Part shown: positions 8,630 through 19,301 of the stretch, piece by piece
How the letters are laid out: each line of letters begins with the position of its first letter
Position numbering within the stretch: the stretch's first letter is position 1
NCBI RefSeq assembly: GCF_000420245.1
Contig: NZ_ATUO01000004.1
Location: 1-53,756, forward strand
Length of the DNA stretch: 53,756 nt
Origin: Psychromonas hadalis ATCC BAA-638
Lineage (GTDB): Bacteria > Pseudomonadota > Gammaproteobacteria > Enterobacterales > Psychromonadaceae
Direction of reading: 5' to 3'
The notes under the pieces: generated by a model
Databases searched by the model: none
Seen by the model: the letters and a program-made list of their open reading frames with translations, nothing else
Told to the model about the DNA's origin: nothing
Translations under genes and position numbers: made by a program

Positions 8630-11293
8630 ATGACTGACATCTTAAACAGCGATATTGATGCACAAGAAACTTCAGAATGGCTTGACGCATTAGCCGATAT
8701 TCTTGAAGATGAGGGCGTAGAGCGCGCACAATTTATCCTTGAAAAAGTGATAGAAAAAGCGAAAGCAGATGGTGTTAACCTGCCACATGGTATTAATACC
8801 AATTATGTTAATACGATTCCACCTAGCCAAGAGCCGACTTACCCGGGCGACCTTAAAATTGAGCAACGTATTCGTTCTATCATTCGTTGGAATGCGATCA
8901 TGATTGTTATGCGAGCATCAAAGAAAGATTTAGACTTAGGTGGCCACATGGCTTCTTACCAGTCGGCAGCTGCCTTTTATGAAGTTTGTTTTAACCACTT
9001 TTTCCGTGCGCCTAATGCAATAGACGGCGGTGATTTAGTTTATTACCAAGGTCATATCTCACCCGGTATCTATGCACGTGCATTTGTTGAAGGGCGTTTA
9101 AGCGCGGCTCAACTCGATAACTTCCGTCAAGAAGTAGATGGTAAAGGTCTACCTTCATATCCGCATCCTAAACTATTACCAGAGTTCTGGCAGTTCCCAA
9201 CAGTTTCGATGGGTCTGGGTCCAATTACCTCTATTTACCAAGCGCGTTTCTTAAAATACCTAAATGGTCGTGGTCTTAAAGATACCACTGCGCAGCGTGT
9301 TTATGCTTTCCTTGGTGATGGTGAGATGGATGAGCCTGAATCTCGTGGTTCATTGTCGTTTGCAGCCCGTGAAAAATTAGATAACTTATGTTTCTTAGTA
9401 AACTGTAATCTACAGCGTTTAGATGGCCCTGTAATGGGTAACGGTAGCATTATTCAAGAGCTAGAAGGCCTATTTACAGGTGCTGGCTGGAATGTGGTTA
9501 AAGTTATTTGGGGAGGCAATTGGGATGCATTACTTGCCAAAGATACCTCAGGAAAATTATTACAATTGATGGATGAAACCGTTGATGGTGACTACCAAAC
9601 CTTTAAATCTAAAGATGGCGCATACGTGCGTGAACACTTCTTTGGAAAATACCCTGAAACAGTAGCCTTAGTTGCTGATATGACTGATGATGAGATATTT
9701 GCACTGAAACGTGGTGGCCATGATTCATCTAAACTGTTTGCTGCCTTTAAAAATGCAGAAGAAACAAAGGGTAAACCCACGGTTATTCTTGCTAAAACCG
9801 TGAAAGGTTACGGCATGGGCGCTGCCGCTGAGGGTAAAAATATTGCTCACGGCGTGAAGAAAATGAATGAATCGCACATTAATAGTTTACGTGACCGTTT
9901 AGGTTTACAAGAGTTATTAAGTGATAAGCAAACGGTTGAACTACCTTATCTGACATTAGAAGAGGGCAGTGAAGAGTACAAATACCTACATGCTCGCCGT
10001 GATGAATTACATGGTTACACACCACAACGTTCACCTCAGTTTAGTGGCAAGCTAGCAATACCGACATTGGAAAAATTTGCGCCTCTTTTACAAGAGCAAA
10101 AACGTGAAATTTCAACCACCATGGCTTACGTGCGTATCTTAAACGTATTATTAAAAGATAAAGGCATCGGTAAAAATATCGTGCCGATCATCTGTGATGA
10201 AGCACGTACTTTTGGCATGGAAGGTCTTTTCCGTCAAGTGGGTATTTATAACCCTGATGGTCAAGAATACACACCAGAAGACCGAGGTGTTGTCTCTTAT
10301 TATAAAGAAGCGGTTTCAGGTCAAGTATTACAAGAGGGTATCAATGAATTAGGTTCGATGTCTTCTTGGGTAGCAGCCGCAACTTCATACAGCACCAACG
10401 ACTTACCCATGATTCCGTTCTACATCTATTACTCTATGTTTGGTTTTCAACGTATTGGTGATATGGCATGGCTAGCGGGTGACCAACAAGCACGTGGTTT
10501 CCTATTAGGTGCTACGGCGGGTCGTACAACGCTAAATGGTGAAGGTCTACAGCATGAAGATGGTCACAGCCACATTCAAGCAAATACTATCCCTAACTGT
10601 ATCTCTTATGATCCCACCTTTGCGTATGAGCTTGCGGTTATCGTGCAGCACGGTATTGAACGTATGTATGGTGATAACCCAGAAAACGTTTTCTATTACT
10701 TAACGGTGATGAATGAAAACTACGCAATGCCAGCAATGCCAGAAGGTGCTGAAGAGGGTATTCGTAAAGGTATCTACAAACTTAAATCATATACAGGTGG
10801 CACTAAAGTTCAGTTATTGAGCTCTGGAACTATTATGAATGAAGTGATTAAAGCGGCTCAAATCTTAAGCGAAGAATACAATGTTGCGTCTGATATCTTC
10901 TCGGTTACCTCGTTTAACGAGTTAACACGTGAGGGTCAGAATATTGATCGTGAAAACATGTTAAACCCTGAAGCACCTGCAAAAATAGCCTACATCACCC
11001 AAGTATTAGGTGACGCGCCAACGATTGCTGCTACCGATTACATGAAAAACTATGCAGAGCAAGTACGTGCCTTTATCCCATCTAATACTTATAAAGTATT
11101 AGGTACTGATGGATTTGGTCGCTCTGATAGTCGCGCAAACCTACGTCGTCACTTTGAGGTAAATGCGGGTTACGTTGTTGTTGCTGCCCTTAGTGAGCTT
11201 GCAAAACGTGGCGATATTAACGCATCTGTGGTAACAGAAGCGATTGCTAAGTTTGATATTGATGTGAACAAAGTTAACCCATTATTTGCGTAA
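8630..11293 (+). CDS. aceE: Pyruvate dehydrogenase E1 component, homodimeric type
   Basis: The 887-residue enzyme decarboxylates pyruvate with thiamine diphosphate and passes the acetyl group to the lipoyl arms of AceF. The ThDP motif starts at GDGEMDEP near residue 229 and ends at NCNLQRLDGPV about 30 residues later. QHEDGHSH and related segments in the second half match E. coli AceE, and length equals the E. coli enzyme. GAAGGAAA is well placed before the ATG. It is the second gene of the PDH operon. The 260-base gap to aceF is filled by a double R1 repeat. Confidence 0.98.
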   Translation: MTDILNSDIDAQETSEWLDALADILEDEGVERAQFILEKVIEKAKADGVNLPHGINTNYVNTIPPSQEPTYPGDLKIEQRIRSIIRWNAIMIVMRASKKDLDLGGHMASYQSAAAFYEVCFNHFFRAPNAIDGGDLVYYQGHISPGIYARAFVEGRLSAAQLDNFRQEVDGKGLPSYPHPKLLPEFWQFPTVSMGLGPITSIYQARFLKYLNGRGLKDTTAQRVYAFLGDGEMDEPESRGSLSFAAREKLDNLCFLVNCNLQRLDGPVMGNGSIIQELEGLFTGAGWNVVKVIWGGNWDALLAKDTSGKLLQLMDETVDGDYQTFKSKDGAYVREHFFGKYPETVALVADMTDDEIFALKRGGHDSSKLFAAFKNAEETKGKPTVILAKTVKGYGMGAAAEGKNIAHGVKKMNESHINSLRDRLGLQELLSDKQTVELPYLTLEEGSEEYKYLHARRDELHGYTPQRSPQFSGKLAIPTLEKFAPLLQEQKREISTTMAYVRILNVLLKDKGIGKNIVPIICDEARTFGMEGLFRQVGIYNPDGQEYTPEDRGVVSYYKEAVSGQVLQEGINELGSMSSWVAAATSYSTNDLPMIPFYIYYSMFGFQRIGDMAWLAGDQQARGFLLGATAGRTTLNGEGLQHEDGHSHIQANTIPNCISYDPTFAYELAVIVQHGIERMYGDNPENVFYYLTVMNENYAMPAMPEGAEEGIRKGIYKLKSYTGGTKVQLLSSGTIMNEVIKAAQILSEEYNVASDIFSVTSFNELTREGQNIDRENMLNPEAPAKIAYITQVLGDAPTIAATDYMKNYAEQVRAFIPSNTYKVLGTDGFGRSDSRANLRRHFEVNAGYVVVAALSELAKRGDINASVVTEAIAKFDIDVNKVNPLFA

Positions 11294-11303
11294 ACAAACT
11301 TTT

Positions 11304-11326
11304 GGTTAACGATAAAGTCGTTAGCC
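11304..11326 (+). promoter_or_regulatory. Small hairpin just after aceE
   Basis: Nine base pairs (11304-11312 with 11318-11326, one wobble) close a 5-base loop, ending where the first R1 arm starts. There is no T tract. It could protect the upstream aceE message from 3' exonucleases; this is inference. Confidence 0.5.
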
Positions 11327-11534
11327 TTAGGAATCGTTACACAATAACTTGCGCTACATTGTTTTCAAAAAGCCTGAAGGGATTGTTACACAATAACTTG
11401 CCGATAAATTGTTTCCAAAAAGCCTTAAGTGACTGGCTATTTTAAAAACAAAATCGCAAGTAATGTTGAAGCCAATCCTAAATAACTGGCTATTTTGAAA
11501 ACAAAATCTCAAGTAATTTTGAAGCCGATCCTTA
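11326..11534. repeat. R1 palindromic repeat, double copy arranged A-A-B-B
   Basis: Two left arms (11326-11379 and 11380-11429) are followed by two right arms (11430-11480 and 11481-11534). A left arm is roughly the reverse complement of a right arm: shared blocks include ACTTGCG, TTGTTTTCAAAA and AGCC. The same element occurs once as A-B at 26799-26903. The order A-A-B-B is what is expected if one copy inserted at the centre of another. As RNA it would fold into a hairpin of about 200 bases between aceE and aceF. Confidence 0.88.
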
Positions 11535-11553
11535 ATTAATTAGGAAAATTATT

Positions 11554-13110
11554 ATGTCTGAATTAAAAGAATTTTTACTCCCTGATATTGGCGCAGATGC
11601 GGCTGATGTGACTGAAATATTAGTTTCTGTGGGCGATGTTATCGTTGAAGATCAAGATGTGATCTCAATCGAAGGTGATAAAGCGTCAATGGATGTACCT
11701 TCATCAGTTGCTGGTATCGTTAAAGAGATCAAGATGAACGTCGGTGATAGCGTTTCTGAAGGTCAAGTTGTACTGCTTATTGAAGTGGCTGGATCTGCTC
11801 CTGCTCCTGTAGCAGAAGATAACGTTGCACCTGTTGCTGAAGCCACGCCTGCTGCATCAACACAGCTTAAAGATGTTTGTGTGCCAGATATCGGTGGTGA
11901 TGAAGTTGAAGTCACAGAAGTATTAGTGTCTGTTGGTGATGCTATCGTTGCAGATCAAGATATCCTTTCTGTTGAAGGCGATAAAGCATCAATGGATGTT
12001 CCTGCCCCGTTTGCAGGCATTGTAAAAGAGATTAAAATTACTGCGGGCGATAAAGTGTCTGAAGGCACATTAATCCTCGTTGTTGAAGTACAAGTTGAAG
12101 CACAAGCTAGCGCGCAAGTTGCTCCTGCTAAAGCGGTTGAAACGCCTGCGCCAGTAAAAACGGCGCCTGTCGTTGCAAAACCTGCTGAGCCAGTTACAAC
12201 GGGTCCAATCAAAGCATCTCCTTCGGTACGTCGTTTAGCACGTGAGTTTGATCTTGATTTATCGCGACTTCCTGCAACGGGTCGTAAAGGTCGCACTACG
12301 AAAGAAGATGTGCAAACATTTATTAAAGCGCAACTTGCTATCGCTAAAAGTGGTGGCGGTGGTGGTCTACAAGTACTTCCTTATGCGGATATTGATTACT
12401 CGAAATTTGGTGAAATTGAGATTAAACCACTTTCACGTATTCAGAAGATCTCAGGTCCAGTATTGCACCGTAACTGGGTCACTATTCCACACGTAACGCA
12501 GTTTGATGAAGCGGATATCACCGATTTAGAAGCATTCCGTAAACAGCAAAATGCCATTGCAGCTAAACAAGATTTAGGTCTTAAAATTAGCCCGCTGGTG
12601 TTTATGATGAAAGCGGTTGCGAAAGCATTAAAAGAGTTTCCTAACTTTAATGCGGCCCTTTCAAATGATGGTGAAAGCGTCATTCTTAAGAAATACATTA
12701 ATATTGGTATCGCAGTCGACACGCCAAACGGTTTAGTTGTTCCTGTTGTTAAAGATGTAATCAACAAAGGTATCTACGATATTTCGCGTGAACTGGGTGA
12801 AATTTCTCAAAAAGCACGTAAAGGTAAATTAACAGCGAAAGATATGCAGGGTGGAAGCATGAGTATCTCAAGTCTGGGTGGCATCGGTGGTACTCAGTTT
12901 ACTCCTATCGTCAATGCGCCTGAGGTTGCTATTTTAGGTGTTTCAAAATCAGTGATGAAACCTGTTTGGAATGGCACTGAATTTAAACCTCGTTTAATGG
13001 TTCCACTGGCACTTTCATACGATCATCGTGTGATCGATGGTGCGGATGGTGCACGCTTCATTACAGCAATAAACAACTACTTATCTGATTTACGTACACT
13101 AATCCTATAA
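11554..13110 (+). CDS. aceF: Dihydrolipoyl acetyltransferase (PDH E2), two lipoyl domains
   Basis: The 518-residue core subunit transfers acetyl groups to CoA. Two N-terminal lipoyl domains each carry a GDKASMD lipoylation motif (Lys near 43 and 144), joined by Ala/Pro linkers. A peripheral subunit-binding domain (about 217-255; [15 protein letters not shown]) is followed by the acyltransferase domain with the catalytic DHRVIDG motif near 490. E. coli AceF has three lipoyl domains and about 630 residues, so this protein has one fewer; two-domain forms occur in relatives. TTAGGAAA precedes the ATG. It is the third gene of the operon, separated from aceE by R1 repeats. Confidence 0.97.
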   Translation: MSELKEFLLPDIGADAADVTEILVSVGDVIVEDQDVISIEGDKASMDVPSSVAGIVKEIKMNVGDSVSEGQVVLLIEVAGSAPAPVAEDNVAPVAEATPAASTQLKDVCVPDIGGDEVEVTEVLVSVGDAIVADQDILSVEGDKASMDVPAPFAGIVKEIKITAGDKVSEGTLILVVEVQVEAQASAQVAPAKAVETPAPVKTAPVVAKPAEPVTTGPIKASPSVRRLAREFDLDLSRLPATGRKGRTTKEDVQTFIKAQLAIAKSGGGGGLQVLPYADIDYSKFGEIEIKPLSRIQKISGPVLHRNWVTIPHVTQFDEADITDLEAFRKQQNAIAAKQDLGLKISPLVFMMKAVAKALKEFPNFNAALSNDGESVILKKYINIGIAVDTPNGLVVPVVKDVINKGIYDISRELGEISQKARKGKLTAKDMQGGSMSISSLGGIGGTQFTPIVNAPEVAILGVSKSVMKPVWNGTEFKPRLMVPLALSYDHRVIDGADGARFITAINNYLSDLRTLIL

Positions 13111-13121
13111 TTATGTTAACG

Positions 13122-13146
13122 GGTCGGCATTTGTCGACCTTTTATT
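13122..13146 (+). terminator. Weak terminator-like hairpin between aceF and lpdA
   Basis: A 5-bp GC-rich stem (13122-13126 with 13135-13139) is followed by T-rich sequence interrupted by one A. It could partly terminate aceF transcripts; lpdA probably also has its own promoter in the rest of this 99-base gap. Confidence 0.45.
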
Positions 13147-13209
13147 TTGCATTTATTTAACATTTAAATAGAATCGAATTTTTATTTTAGATCAAACACA
13201 GAGGTCAAA

Positions 13210-14643
13210 ATGAGCAAAGAGATTAAAACACAAGTTGTAGTATTAGGATCAGGCCCTGCTGGTTATTCAGCAGCATTTCGCGCCGCCGATTTAGGTTTAG
13301 AAACCGTTTTAGTTGAAAAATATGAAACACTCGGTGGTGTTTGTCTTAATGTCGGTTGTATCCCGTCAAAGGCATTGCTTCATGTATCAAAAGTAATTGA
13401 AGAAGCAAAAGCACTTGCTGAGCACGGCGTACTTTTTGGTGAGCCAACAACCGATGTTGATAAAATCCGTATCTGGAAAGATAAAGTAGTTTCACAGTTA
13501 ACAGGTGGTCTTTTAGGCATGGCTAAAATGCGTAAAGTGAAAACCGTGACGGGTTGGGGGCGCTTTACGGGGGCAAATACCATTGAAGCCACTGATCGTG
13601 ACGGTGAAGTGACCACCATTACTTTCGATAATGCAATTATTGCCGCGGGTTCTCGCCCTGTTAAATTACCTTTTATTCCGCATGATGATCATCGTGTTTG
13701 GGATTCAACGGATGCGCTAGAGCTTCGTTGTGTACCAAAACGTCTACTTATTTTAGGTGGTGGTATTATCGGTCTTGAGATGGGAACAGTATACAAATCG
13801 CTAGGCTCTGAGGTTGATGTTGTTGAATTTGCAGACCAATTAGTACCTGCAGCTGATAAAGATATTGTGCAAATTTATACTAAAAAAGTTAAAAACAAAT
13901 TCAACATTATGTTATCAACAAAAGTAACTGCGGTTGATGCTAAAGAAGATGCGCTTTATGTTTCTTTTGAAGGTAAAAATGCCCCTGCAGAAGCAAAAGC
14001 ATACGATGCTGTTTTAGTGGCGGTGGGCCGTGTACCTAACGGTTTCTCAATTGACGCAGAAAAAGCAGGTATTGAAGTTTCTGAGCGTGGTTTCATTGAA
14101 GTTGATAAGCAGATGCACACTAACGTGCCACATATTCACGCTATTGGTGATGTTGTTGGTCAACCTATGCTTGCGCATAAAGGTGTGCATGAAGGTCATG
14201 TTGCAGCTGAAGTTATCGCGGGTAAGAAACATTACTTCGACCCTAAAACAATTCCATCAATTGCTTACACTGAGCCTGAAATGGCGTGGGTTGGTTTAAC
14301 TGAGCGTGAAGCAAAAGAGCAAGGCATCAATTTTGAGAAATCAGTCTTTCCTTGGGCAGCTTCTGGTCGCGCCATAGCATCGGATTGCTCTGAAGGTATG
14401 ACTAAGCTTATTTTTGATAAAGATACACACCGTATTCTTGGTGGCGCTGTTGTTGGGACTAATGCTGGCGAACTACTGGGTGAAATTGGCCTTGCAATTG
14501 AAATGGGTTGTGACGCTGAAGATATCGCACTGACTATTCACGCGCATCCAACACTGCATGAGTCTGTTGGTTTGGCTGCTGAAATTTACGAAGGTTCAAT
14601 TACTGATCTTCCTAATGCAAAAGCGGTTAAACGTAAAAAATAA
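13210..14643 (+). CDS. lpdA: Dihydrolipoyl dehydrogenase (E3)
   Basis: The 477-residue flavoprotein reoxidises dihydrolipoamide for the pyruvate and 2-oxoglutarate dehydrogenase complexes and the glycine cleavage system. Visible features are the FAD fold GSGPAGYSAA (residues 13-22), the redox pair in GGVCLNVGC (Cys45 and Cys50), an NAD-binding GGGIIGLEMG segment, and the C-terminal HAHPTLHES motif with the catalytic His. GAGG is placed before the ATG. It is the last gene of the PDH operon and is followed by a strong terminator. Confidence 0.97.
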   Translation: MSKEIKTQVVVLGSGPAGYSAAFRAADLGLETVLVEKYETLGGVCLNVGCIPSKALLHVSKVIEEAKALAEHGVLFGEPTTDVDKIRIWKDKVVSQLTGGLLGMAKMRKVKTVTGWGRFTGANTIEATDRDGEVTTITFDNAIIAAGSRPVKLPFIPHDDHRVWDSTDALELRCVPKRLLILGGGIIGLEMGTVYKSLGSEVDVVEFADQLVPAADKDIVQIYTKKVKNKFNIMLSTKVTAVDAKEDALYVSFEGKNAPAEAKAYDAVLVAVGRVPNGFSIDAEKAGIEVSERGFIEVDKQMHTNVPHIHAIGDVVGQPMLAHKGVHEGHVAAEVIAGKKHYFDPKTIPSIAYTEPEMAWVGLTEREAKEQGINFEKSVFPWAASGRAIASDCSEGMTKLIFDKDTHRILGGAVVGTNAGELLGEIGLAIEMGCDAEDIALTIHAHPTLHESVGLAAEIYEGSITDLPNAKAVKRKK

Positions 14644-14665
14644 TCATCGCATAGATTAGTTTTTG

Positions 14666-14701
14666 AAGGCTTGTTATTGTAAAGGTAACAAGCCTTTTTT
14701 A
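14666..14701 (+). terminator. Rho-independent terminator after lpdA
   Basis: A perfect 11-bp stem (14666-14676 with 14686-14696) with a 9-base loop runs into a T tract. Confidence 0.92.
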
Positions 14702-14747
14702 TGTTTTGTTTTTGTCTGTTTATCTGTTTTAAGCTATCTTATTGAAT

Positions 14748-14802
14748 AATAAAGGGGTAATAAAGGGGTAATAAAGGGGTAATAAAGGAATAATAAAGGA
14801 AT
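14748..14802 (+). repeat. Five 11-bp tandem repeats
   Basis: Three units of AATAAAGGGGT are followed by two of AATAAAGGAAT, with no spacing. The 11-base period is close to one helical turn. The last unit ends 15 bases before an ATG at 14818. The AAAGG cores resemble ribosome-binding sites, but the array may be simple slippage DNA. Confidence 0.9.
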
Positions 14803-14817
14803 AAAAGAGAGTCTGTT

Positions 14818-14965
14818 ATGTTTGAAGTGCATGGTGAATGGAAAATTATTTACAAGAAAAACAGGAATTGCAGACAAGGCCAAAACAGATGATGCTTTCA
14901 ATATATGGAAGTTGCTTAGATGCCTCTTATCCATGTTAACAAGGGGCAATTATTTGCCCCTTTTT
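14818..14965 (+). pseudogene. Possible small gene remnant
   Basis: ATG 14818 opens a 24-codon frame (MFEVHGEWKIIYKK...) ending in TGA. If one A is dropped from the A5 run near 14855, the frame continues as ...KKTGIADKAKTDDAFNIWKLLR, which reads like ordinary protein. A terminator follows. I do not recognise the product. It may be a decayed fragment of a larger gene, or chance. Confidence 0.25.
14941..14965 (+). terminator. Terminator between lpdA and torD
   Basis: A perfect 9-bp stem (14941-14949 with 14954-14962) with a 4-base loop and a run of five T on the plus strand. On the minus strand, where torD ends at 14973, the T tract is poor, so it may serve torD only partly. Confidence 0.75.
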
Positions 14966-14972
14966 AACTGCT

Positions 14973-15593
14973 TTATTGCTGTTTAAGCGCAGTAATATCT
15001 TGCTTAATAAACAGTAATAACAGCTGACAAACCCCTTGATAAAATCCTGAGTTATTCACGCGTTTGGTCGCCTCAACAAAGGGGGGTAACCACGATAACA
15101 GCTGGTTATTAATAAAATTAGTTTGTGCCTGACTATTATTCTCTCCCTCTTTTATAATCAGGTTACCTAAATAATCCAATTGAATAGCGATATGATCTGC
15201 TGGCTCTTTAAAGTTGGGATCAACCATCAATCCCTCTTTTTTGAATAGCTCAACCATTTCTTGGTGTGGTTTTTCAAACAATTGTCCCGATTTAGAAAGG
15301 TAAACGGATGCGTAGGGCGGAGCACCTTTCTTTGCATCGGTTAAAAACAGTTGGCTAAAGTCTGCTGCTAGCTCTAACGTTGGCTGTTTAATGGCCATGA
15401 TGATCACTAATGCTGATTTTATCTGTGTGACTGTTTCACTAAATAGTGACTCTTGTGCAAGTTGATTTAATAACTCAACACCCTCTCCTGAGAAATAGTG
15501 GGTTAGTTGCTCGGTGGTTAACTCTTTGCTGAGCAAGGTTGAAAACCACCAATAGAGGCTTGCGCGTTGCTCATTGTTTTCACTGTTTTTCAT
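14973..15593 (-). CDS. torD: TorD chaperone for TMAO reductase
   Basis: The 206-residue cytoplasmic protein belongs to the TorD/DmsD redox-enzyme maturation family. In the family it binds the TorA precursor, helps molybdenum cofactor insertion and proof-reads Tat export. It starts 16 bases after torA on the same strand and closes the torECAD operon. Length matches the usual 200-210 residues, and the all-helical, Leu- and Gln-rich composition is typical. Confidence 0.88.
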   Translation of the reverse strand: MKNSENNEQRASLYWWFSTLLSKELTTEQLTHYFSGEGVELLNQLAQESLFSETVTQIKSALVIIMAIKQPTLELAADFSQLFLTDAKKGAPPYASVYLSKSGQLFEKPHQEMVELFKKEGLMVDPNFKEPADHIAIQLDYLGNLIIKEGENNSQAQTNFINNQLLSWLPPFVEATKRVNNSGFYQGVCQLLLLFIKQDITALKQQ

Positions 15594-15609
15594 TGATTCA
15601 CTTACTCTC

Positions 15610-18075
15610 TTAGCTTATTTCAGTTGGGCCTGTAAATGCGGTTACAGCAGGCACTTTACCTTTAAATTTCTCATACTGCACCTGACAGGTATTTGCACTG
15701 GTCGCTTGTGCGAGTTCTGAGGTTGGAATATCTTGGGTTAAGGTATTTGGATCGCCATAGGTATCTAATGAGCCAATCGTCTCATCTATCGGTGCATACC
15801 ATGCTCCCTCTTCAATGCGCGCGACACCTGGAGCAAAGTTGCTAGAGACAACTGCACCCGCTAATAGTTGACCACGATCATTAAATACCCGCACTAAGTC
15901 GCCATCTTTAATGCCACGTTGTTTGGCATCTTGTGGATTCAAGTAGATTGGCTCACGCCCTTGTACGGTGTAAGTTTCACGGAACTGCTGCGAATCACAC
16001 ATCTGCGAATGCAGACGTTTATCTGGATGACAAGATTGTAACCAGATAGGGTGTTTATCTGAGCCTGGTCCACCATGTGAACGTTCTGATTTTTCAAACC
16101 ACATTGGGTGACCTTGACACTCTTTATAACCATATCTGTCTATTTTACGGCTAAAGATCTCGATGAAACCAGAAGGAGTGCCTAACGCATTGATTTCAGG
16201 ATCTTCTCTGAAGTCTGCTTGACGGGTCCAATCTTTACCCTTGCCAAAATCAACAAATCCCTCTTTCCAGAATGTTTTAAAGTCTGGCATGGTAAATTTA
16301 CCTTTGTTGGCATCAACACAACCATCATAAAGCTCTTTTACCCACTGCATTTCGCTTTTTCCACGCGTGTAATCTTGCTCTTGACCCAATTTACGCGCAA
16401 GCAGGGTAAATATTTCAAAGTCAGTTTTAGATTGGAACAGAGGATCAACCAATTTCTGCATAGCAATAATGCCACGCGCACTGTATGAGCCATACAGATC
16501 CAGATCGTTACGCTCCCATTGTGTGCAAGCGGGCAGTACGATATCTGAGAAACGACAGGTGGCGGTCCATGTAAAATCAATTGAAACAACGGTTTCTAAT
16601 TTATGAAACGCTTTTTTCATGTTGTTGCGATCTTGGTGATGATGCCACGGATTACACCCCGAAAATACCATCATTTTAATGTTGGGCAGGGTGATGGTTG
16701 CGCCATTCGCTTGGATTTTTTTACCCGGCTCTAAAATGCAATCTATCCAGCGAGCAACGGGAATAGTACTGCTGTATCCATTAAAATCTTTGTTTTTATG
16801 GATACGTTTTTCTGGTTTATCAGGATTACGCGGGAAACCACCAGGGCCTGCAGCACCTGTTGAAGAGACACCAACAGAGCTGTAATGATGTGCATAACTG
16901 ATACCACCACCGGGCAGACCAATTTGTCCTAGCATAGTCGCCAGTACGGCCGCCATCCAATAAGGTTGTTCACCATGTTGTTGGCGTTGAATACTCCAAC
17001 CAACCATAATTTGAGTGCGCTCTTTGACTAGCATACGCGCAAATTTACGGATGTTTTCTGCTTTAATACCGCAAATTGCTTCTGCCCACTCTGCGGTTTT
17101 TTCTTCTTTATCTTTTGTTTTACCTAGCAGATAAGGAACAAACTCTTCAAAGCCTAAGGCATAGGTATCGATGAATTTTTTATCGTATAAGTTCTCTTTA
17201 TAAAGCGTATGTGCAATGGCGAGCATAAACGGCACATCGGTTTGTGGGTTGATATATTGATGCTCTGACTTTAGATAATCTTGTGTTTTGGTGATCACCG
17301 GATCAACACTGATCACGCGGATCTCTTTGTTAGCAATTTTTTCTTTTAGTTGCTCAAGGTATTCAAATGATTCATGGGTTTCACAGTTCCAACCGACCTG
17401 TAAGTTTTTAACTAAATCATTACCCCAAAGTACAATGGTTTTGCTGTTTTTTAGGATCAATGGCCAAGAAGTACCTTGCGCGTAAACTTCGGTGCTACCT
17501 AGCACATAAGGCATGATAGTTTGGCCTGCACCTGTTGAATAATCGCCCACTTTGTTTACCGTGTATCCATGCATCGCAATGGCTCGTGCCATATGGTTAC
17601 CACAGGAATGAACCTGTCCTGTTGAGCGCCAGCCAGTACTACCTGCATGAATTGCCCAAGGGCCATACTGGGTTTGCATTCGCTCTAATTCATCATGGAA
17701 AAGGGTGATCGCTTCATCCCAAGTGACACGAATAAAGCGGTTGTCGCCACGTTTTGTGGTATCGCTTTTTTGACGATTTAAGTACCACTCATAACGCACC
17801 ATTGGGTAACGGATACGTGAGGGACTGTAAATGATACCTTTAATGCCATTAAGCATATCGGTTGGGTATTTATCTACCTCAAATGCTTTTATCTCTTGTA
17901 CTTTTCCCGCATAAACACGGGCGCGGAACGCACCCCAATGTGAGCCACTGACTTTCCATTGCCCTGTTTCTTCAATTGTTGCTGCATGTGCAACTTGCAA
18001 TAATCCGGGACCAATTAATACTGCACCGCTAGAAGCTAACAAACCTTTTAAAAAACTGCGTCTTGAAATTGACAT
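15610..18075 (-). CDS. torA: Trimethylamine-N-oxide reductase, Mo-bisMGD, Tat-exported
   Basis: The 821-residue periplasmic enzyme reduces TMAO as terminal electron acceptor. A twin-arginine signal is present (SRRSFLKG at residues 4-11, then a hydrophobic stretch ending AHAA). The segment GDYSTGAGQ near residue 150 carries the serine expected to ligate molybdenum in the DMSO/TMAO reductase family. No N-terminal Fe-S cysteines are seen, as expected. The frame extends nine codons upstream, but AGGAG lies six bases before the ATG at 18075. It begins 13 bases after torC, consistent with electron transfer from TorC. Confidence 0.96.
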   Translation of the reverse strand: MSISRRSFLKGLLASSGAVLIGPGLLQVAHAATIEETGQWKVSGSHWGAFRARVYAGKVQEIKAFEVDKYPTDMLNGIKGIIYSPSRIRYPMVRYEWYLNRQKSDTTKRGDNRFIRVTWDEAITLFHDELERMQTQYGPWAIHAGSTGWRSTGQVHSCGNHMARAIAMHGYTVNKVGDYSTGAGQTIMPYVLGSTEVYAQGTSWPLILKNSKTIVLWGNDLVKNLQVGWNCETHESFEYLEQLKEKIANKEIRVISVDPVITKTQDYLKSEHQYINPQTDVPFMLAIAHTLYKENLYDKKFIDTYALGFEEFVPYLLGKTKDKEEKTAEWAEAICGIKAENIRKFARMLVKERTQIMVGWSIQRQQHGEQPYWMAAVLATMLGQIGLPGGGISYAHHYSSVGVSSTGAAGPGGFPRNPDKPEKRIHKNKDFNGYSSTIPVARWIDCILEPGKKIQANGATITLPNIKMMVFSGCNPWHHHQDRNNMKKAFHKLETVVSIDFTWTATCRFSDIVLPACTQWERNDLDLYGSYSARGIIAMQKLVDPLFQSKTDFEIFTLLARKLGQEQDYTRGKSEMQWVKELYDGCVDANKGKFTMPDFKTFWKEGFVDFGKGKDWTRQADFREDPEINALGTPSGFIEIFSRKIDRYGYKECQGHPMWFEKSERSHGGPGSDKHPIWLQSCHPDKRLHSQMCDSQQFRETYTVQGREPIYLNPQDAKQRGIKDGDLVRVFNDRGQLLAGAVVSSNFAPGVARIEEGAWYAPIDETIGSLDTYGDPNTLTQDIPTSELAQATSANTCQVQYEKFKGKVPAVTAFTGPTEIS

Positions 18076-18088
18076 TGTGAGCTCCTGA

Positions 18089-19270
18089 TTAATGTGCTTC
18101 ATCTGAAAAATCAGATGAGTGTTTTTGTAAATATTTAAGAACTAATGCTTGTGTATCGCCGTCTAAGTTAACAAACGATAACATGCCGTTAAACATACCT
18201 GGCCAAGTATTGGTATCAAAATGATTTTCAGCCGGTTGGGAATGACAAACACTGCAGCTAGTCCGGTAGGTTGATTTCGCAAATGTCCACAATGTATCAC
18301 GTGATTCGGTTAGCGAGCCATTACGCATCCACAGTGTTACTTCTACTTTTTGCCAAGGCAAGCCAGTGAGATCATCAATTTTAGATTCACCTTTTTGCAT
18401 ATATTGATCACTCTGTGCAACCTCTTTGGTGAGGAAACCATCATTAATATTCATGGCAAAGTCTTCAAACATCACGCGACCAAAACCTTTGGTTTTACGC
18501 CAGACATCAAGTTCAACTTGAATGGCATCACCTTCAACGGCTAGTACATTGACTTTAGTGGCCGCATTTAGTTGTCCCGCTTCTGTGCTTAAGCTTTCAT
18601 CAGTAAACAGGGGCAACTGGCGCACGCTATAATAACTCTTACCTGCTTGGTAACCTGATGTTGCCATCTCTTCAAGTTTTGCTAATGTACCTTCTCCTGA
18701 GTGCATATTATCAGGTAGTTTATGGGCGATGCCTTTATGACAATCAATACAACTTTGATCGCGTTCTGCTGCCATTTTCATTTGAACTTGTGCACGCTCT
18801 GACATGATATTGAAATCCATACTTTCATAGTTATGGCAATTTTTACACTCAAGAGAATTATTGGCAGTAAAGCGATCCCATTCATGTTGTGCTAGTTCAC
18901 CGCGTTTCTCTAAGAATTTTTCACGGGTATTAATGGTGCCGAAAATGGTGCCCCAAACCTCTTTTGAAGCTTGCATTTTACGTGCTATTTTATCACTCCA
19001 ATTGTGTGGTACATGACAATCTGGACAGGTTGCTCGCACTCCTGAGCGGTTTTGCCAATGTACGGTTTCTTGTAACTCGACATAAACATTGTCGGCCATC
19101 TCGTGGCAGCCGATACAAAACTCTTCGGTATTAGTCACTTCTAATGCAGTGTTAAAGCCACCCCAGAAGATAATACCCGCAAGAAACCCACCAATGGTAA
19201 GAAAACCAAAACTGAGGTGTACGCTTGGCTTGCTGATAATTTGCCAAAAGCGTTTAATTATTTTTTTCAT
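18089..19270 (-). CDS. torC: Pentahaem c-type cytochrome TorC
   Basis: The 393-residue membrane-anchored cytochrome belongs to the NapC/NirT group and passes electrons from the quinol pool to TorA. After an N-terminal anchor (about 18-40) there are four CxxCH haem sites at Cys52, Cys82, Cys142 and Cys174. A C-terminal domain has the fifth at Cys339. This 4+1 pattern is diagnostic for TorC as opposed to tetrahaem NapC. AAGG is placed before the ATG. It lies between torE and torA. Confidence 0.96.
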   Translation of the reverse strand: MKKIIKRFWQIISKPSVHLSFGFLTIGGFLAGIIFWGGFNTALEVTNTEEFCIGCHEMADNVYVELQETVHWQNRSGVRATCPDCHVPHNWSDKIARKMQASKEVWGTIFGTINTREKFLEKRGELAQHEWDRFTANNSLECKNCHNYESMDFNIMSERAQVQMKMAAERDQSCIDCHKGIAHKLPDNMHSGEGTLAKLEEMATSGYQAGKSYYSVRQLPLFTDESLSTEAGQLNAATKVNVLAVEGDAIQVELDVWRKTKGFGRVMFEDFAMNINDGFLTKEVAQSDQYMQKGESKIDDLTGLPWQKVEVTLWMRNGSLTESRDTLWTFAKSTYRTSCSVCHSQPAENHFDTNTWPGMFNGMLSFVNLDGDTQALVLKYLQKHSSDFSDEAH

Positions 19271-19301
19271 AATGAGACCTTAAGTTTGAAAGATGGGAAG
19301 A

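Noticed and set aside
14748-14802. 11-bp repeats considered as origin iterons or CRISPR
   Set aside because: The units abut, there are only five, and no replication initiator gene, DnaA box cluster or cas gene is near.
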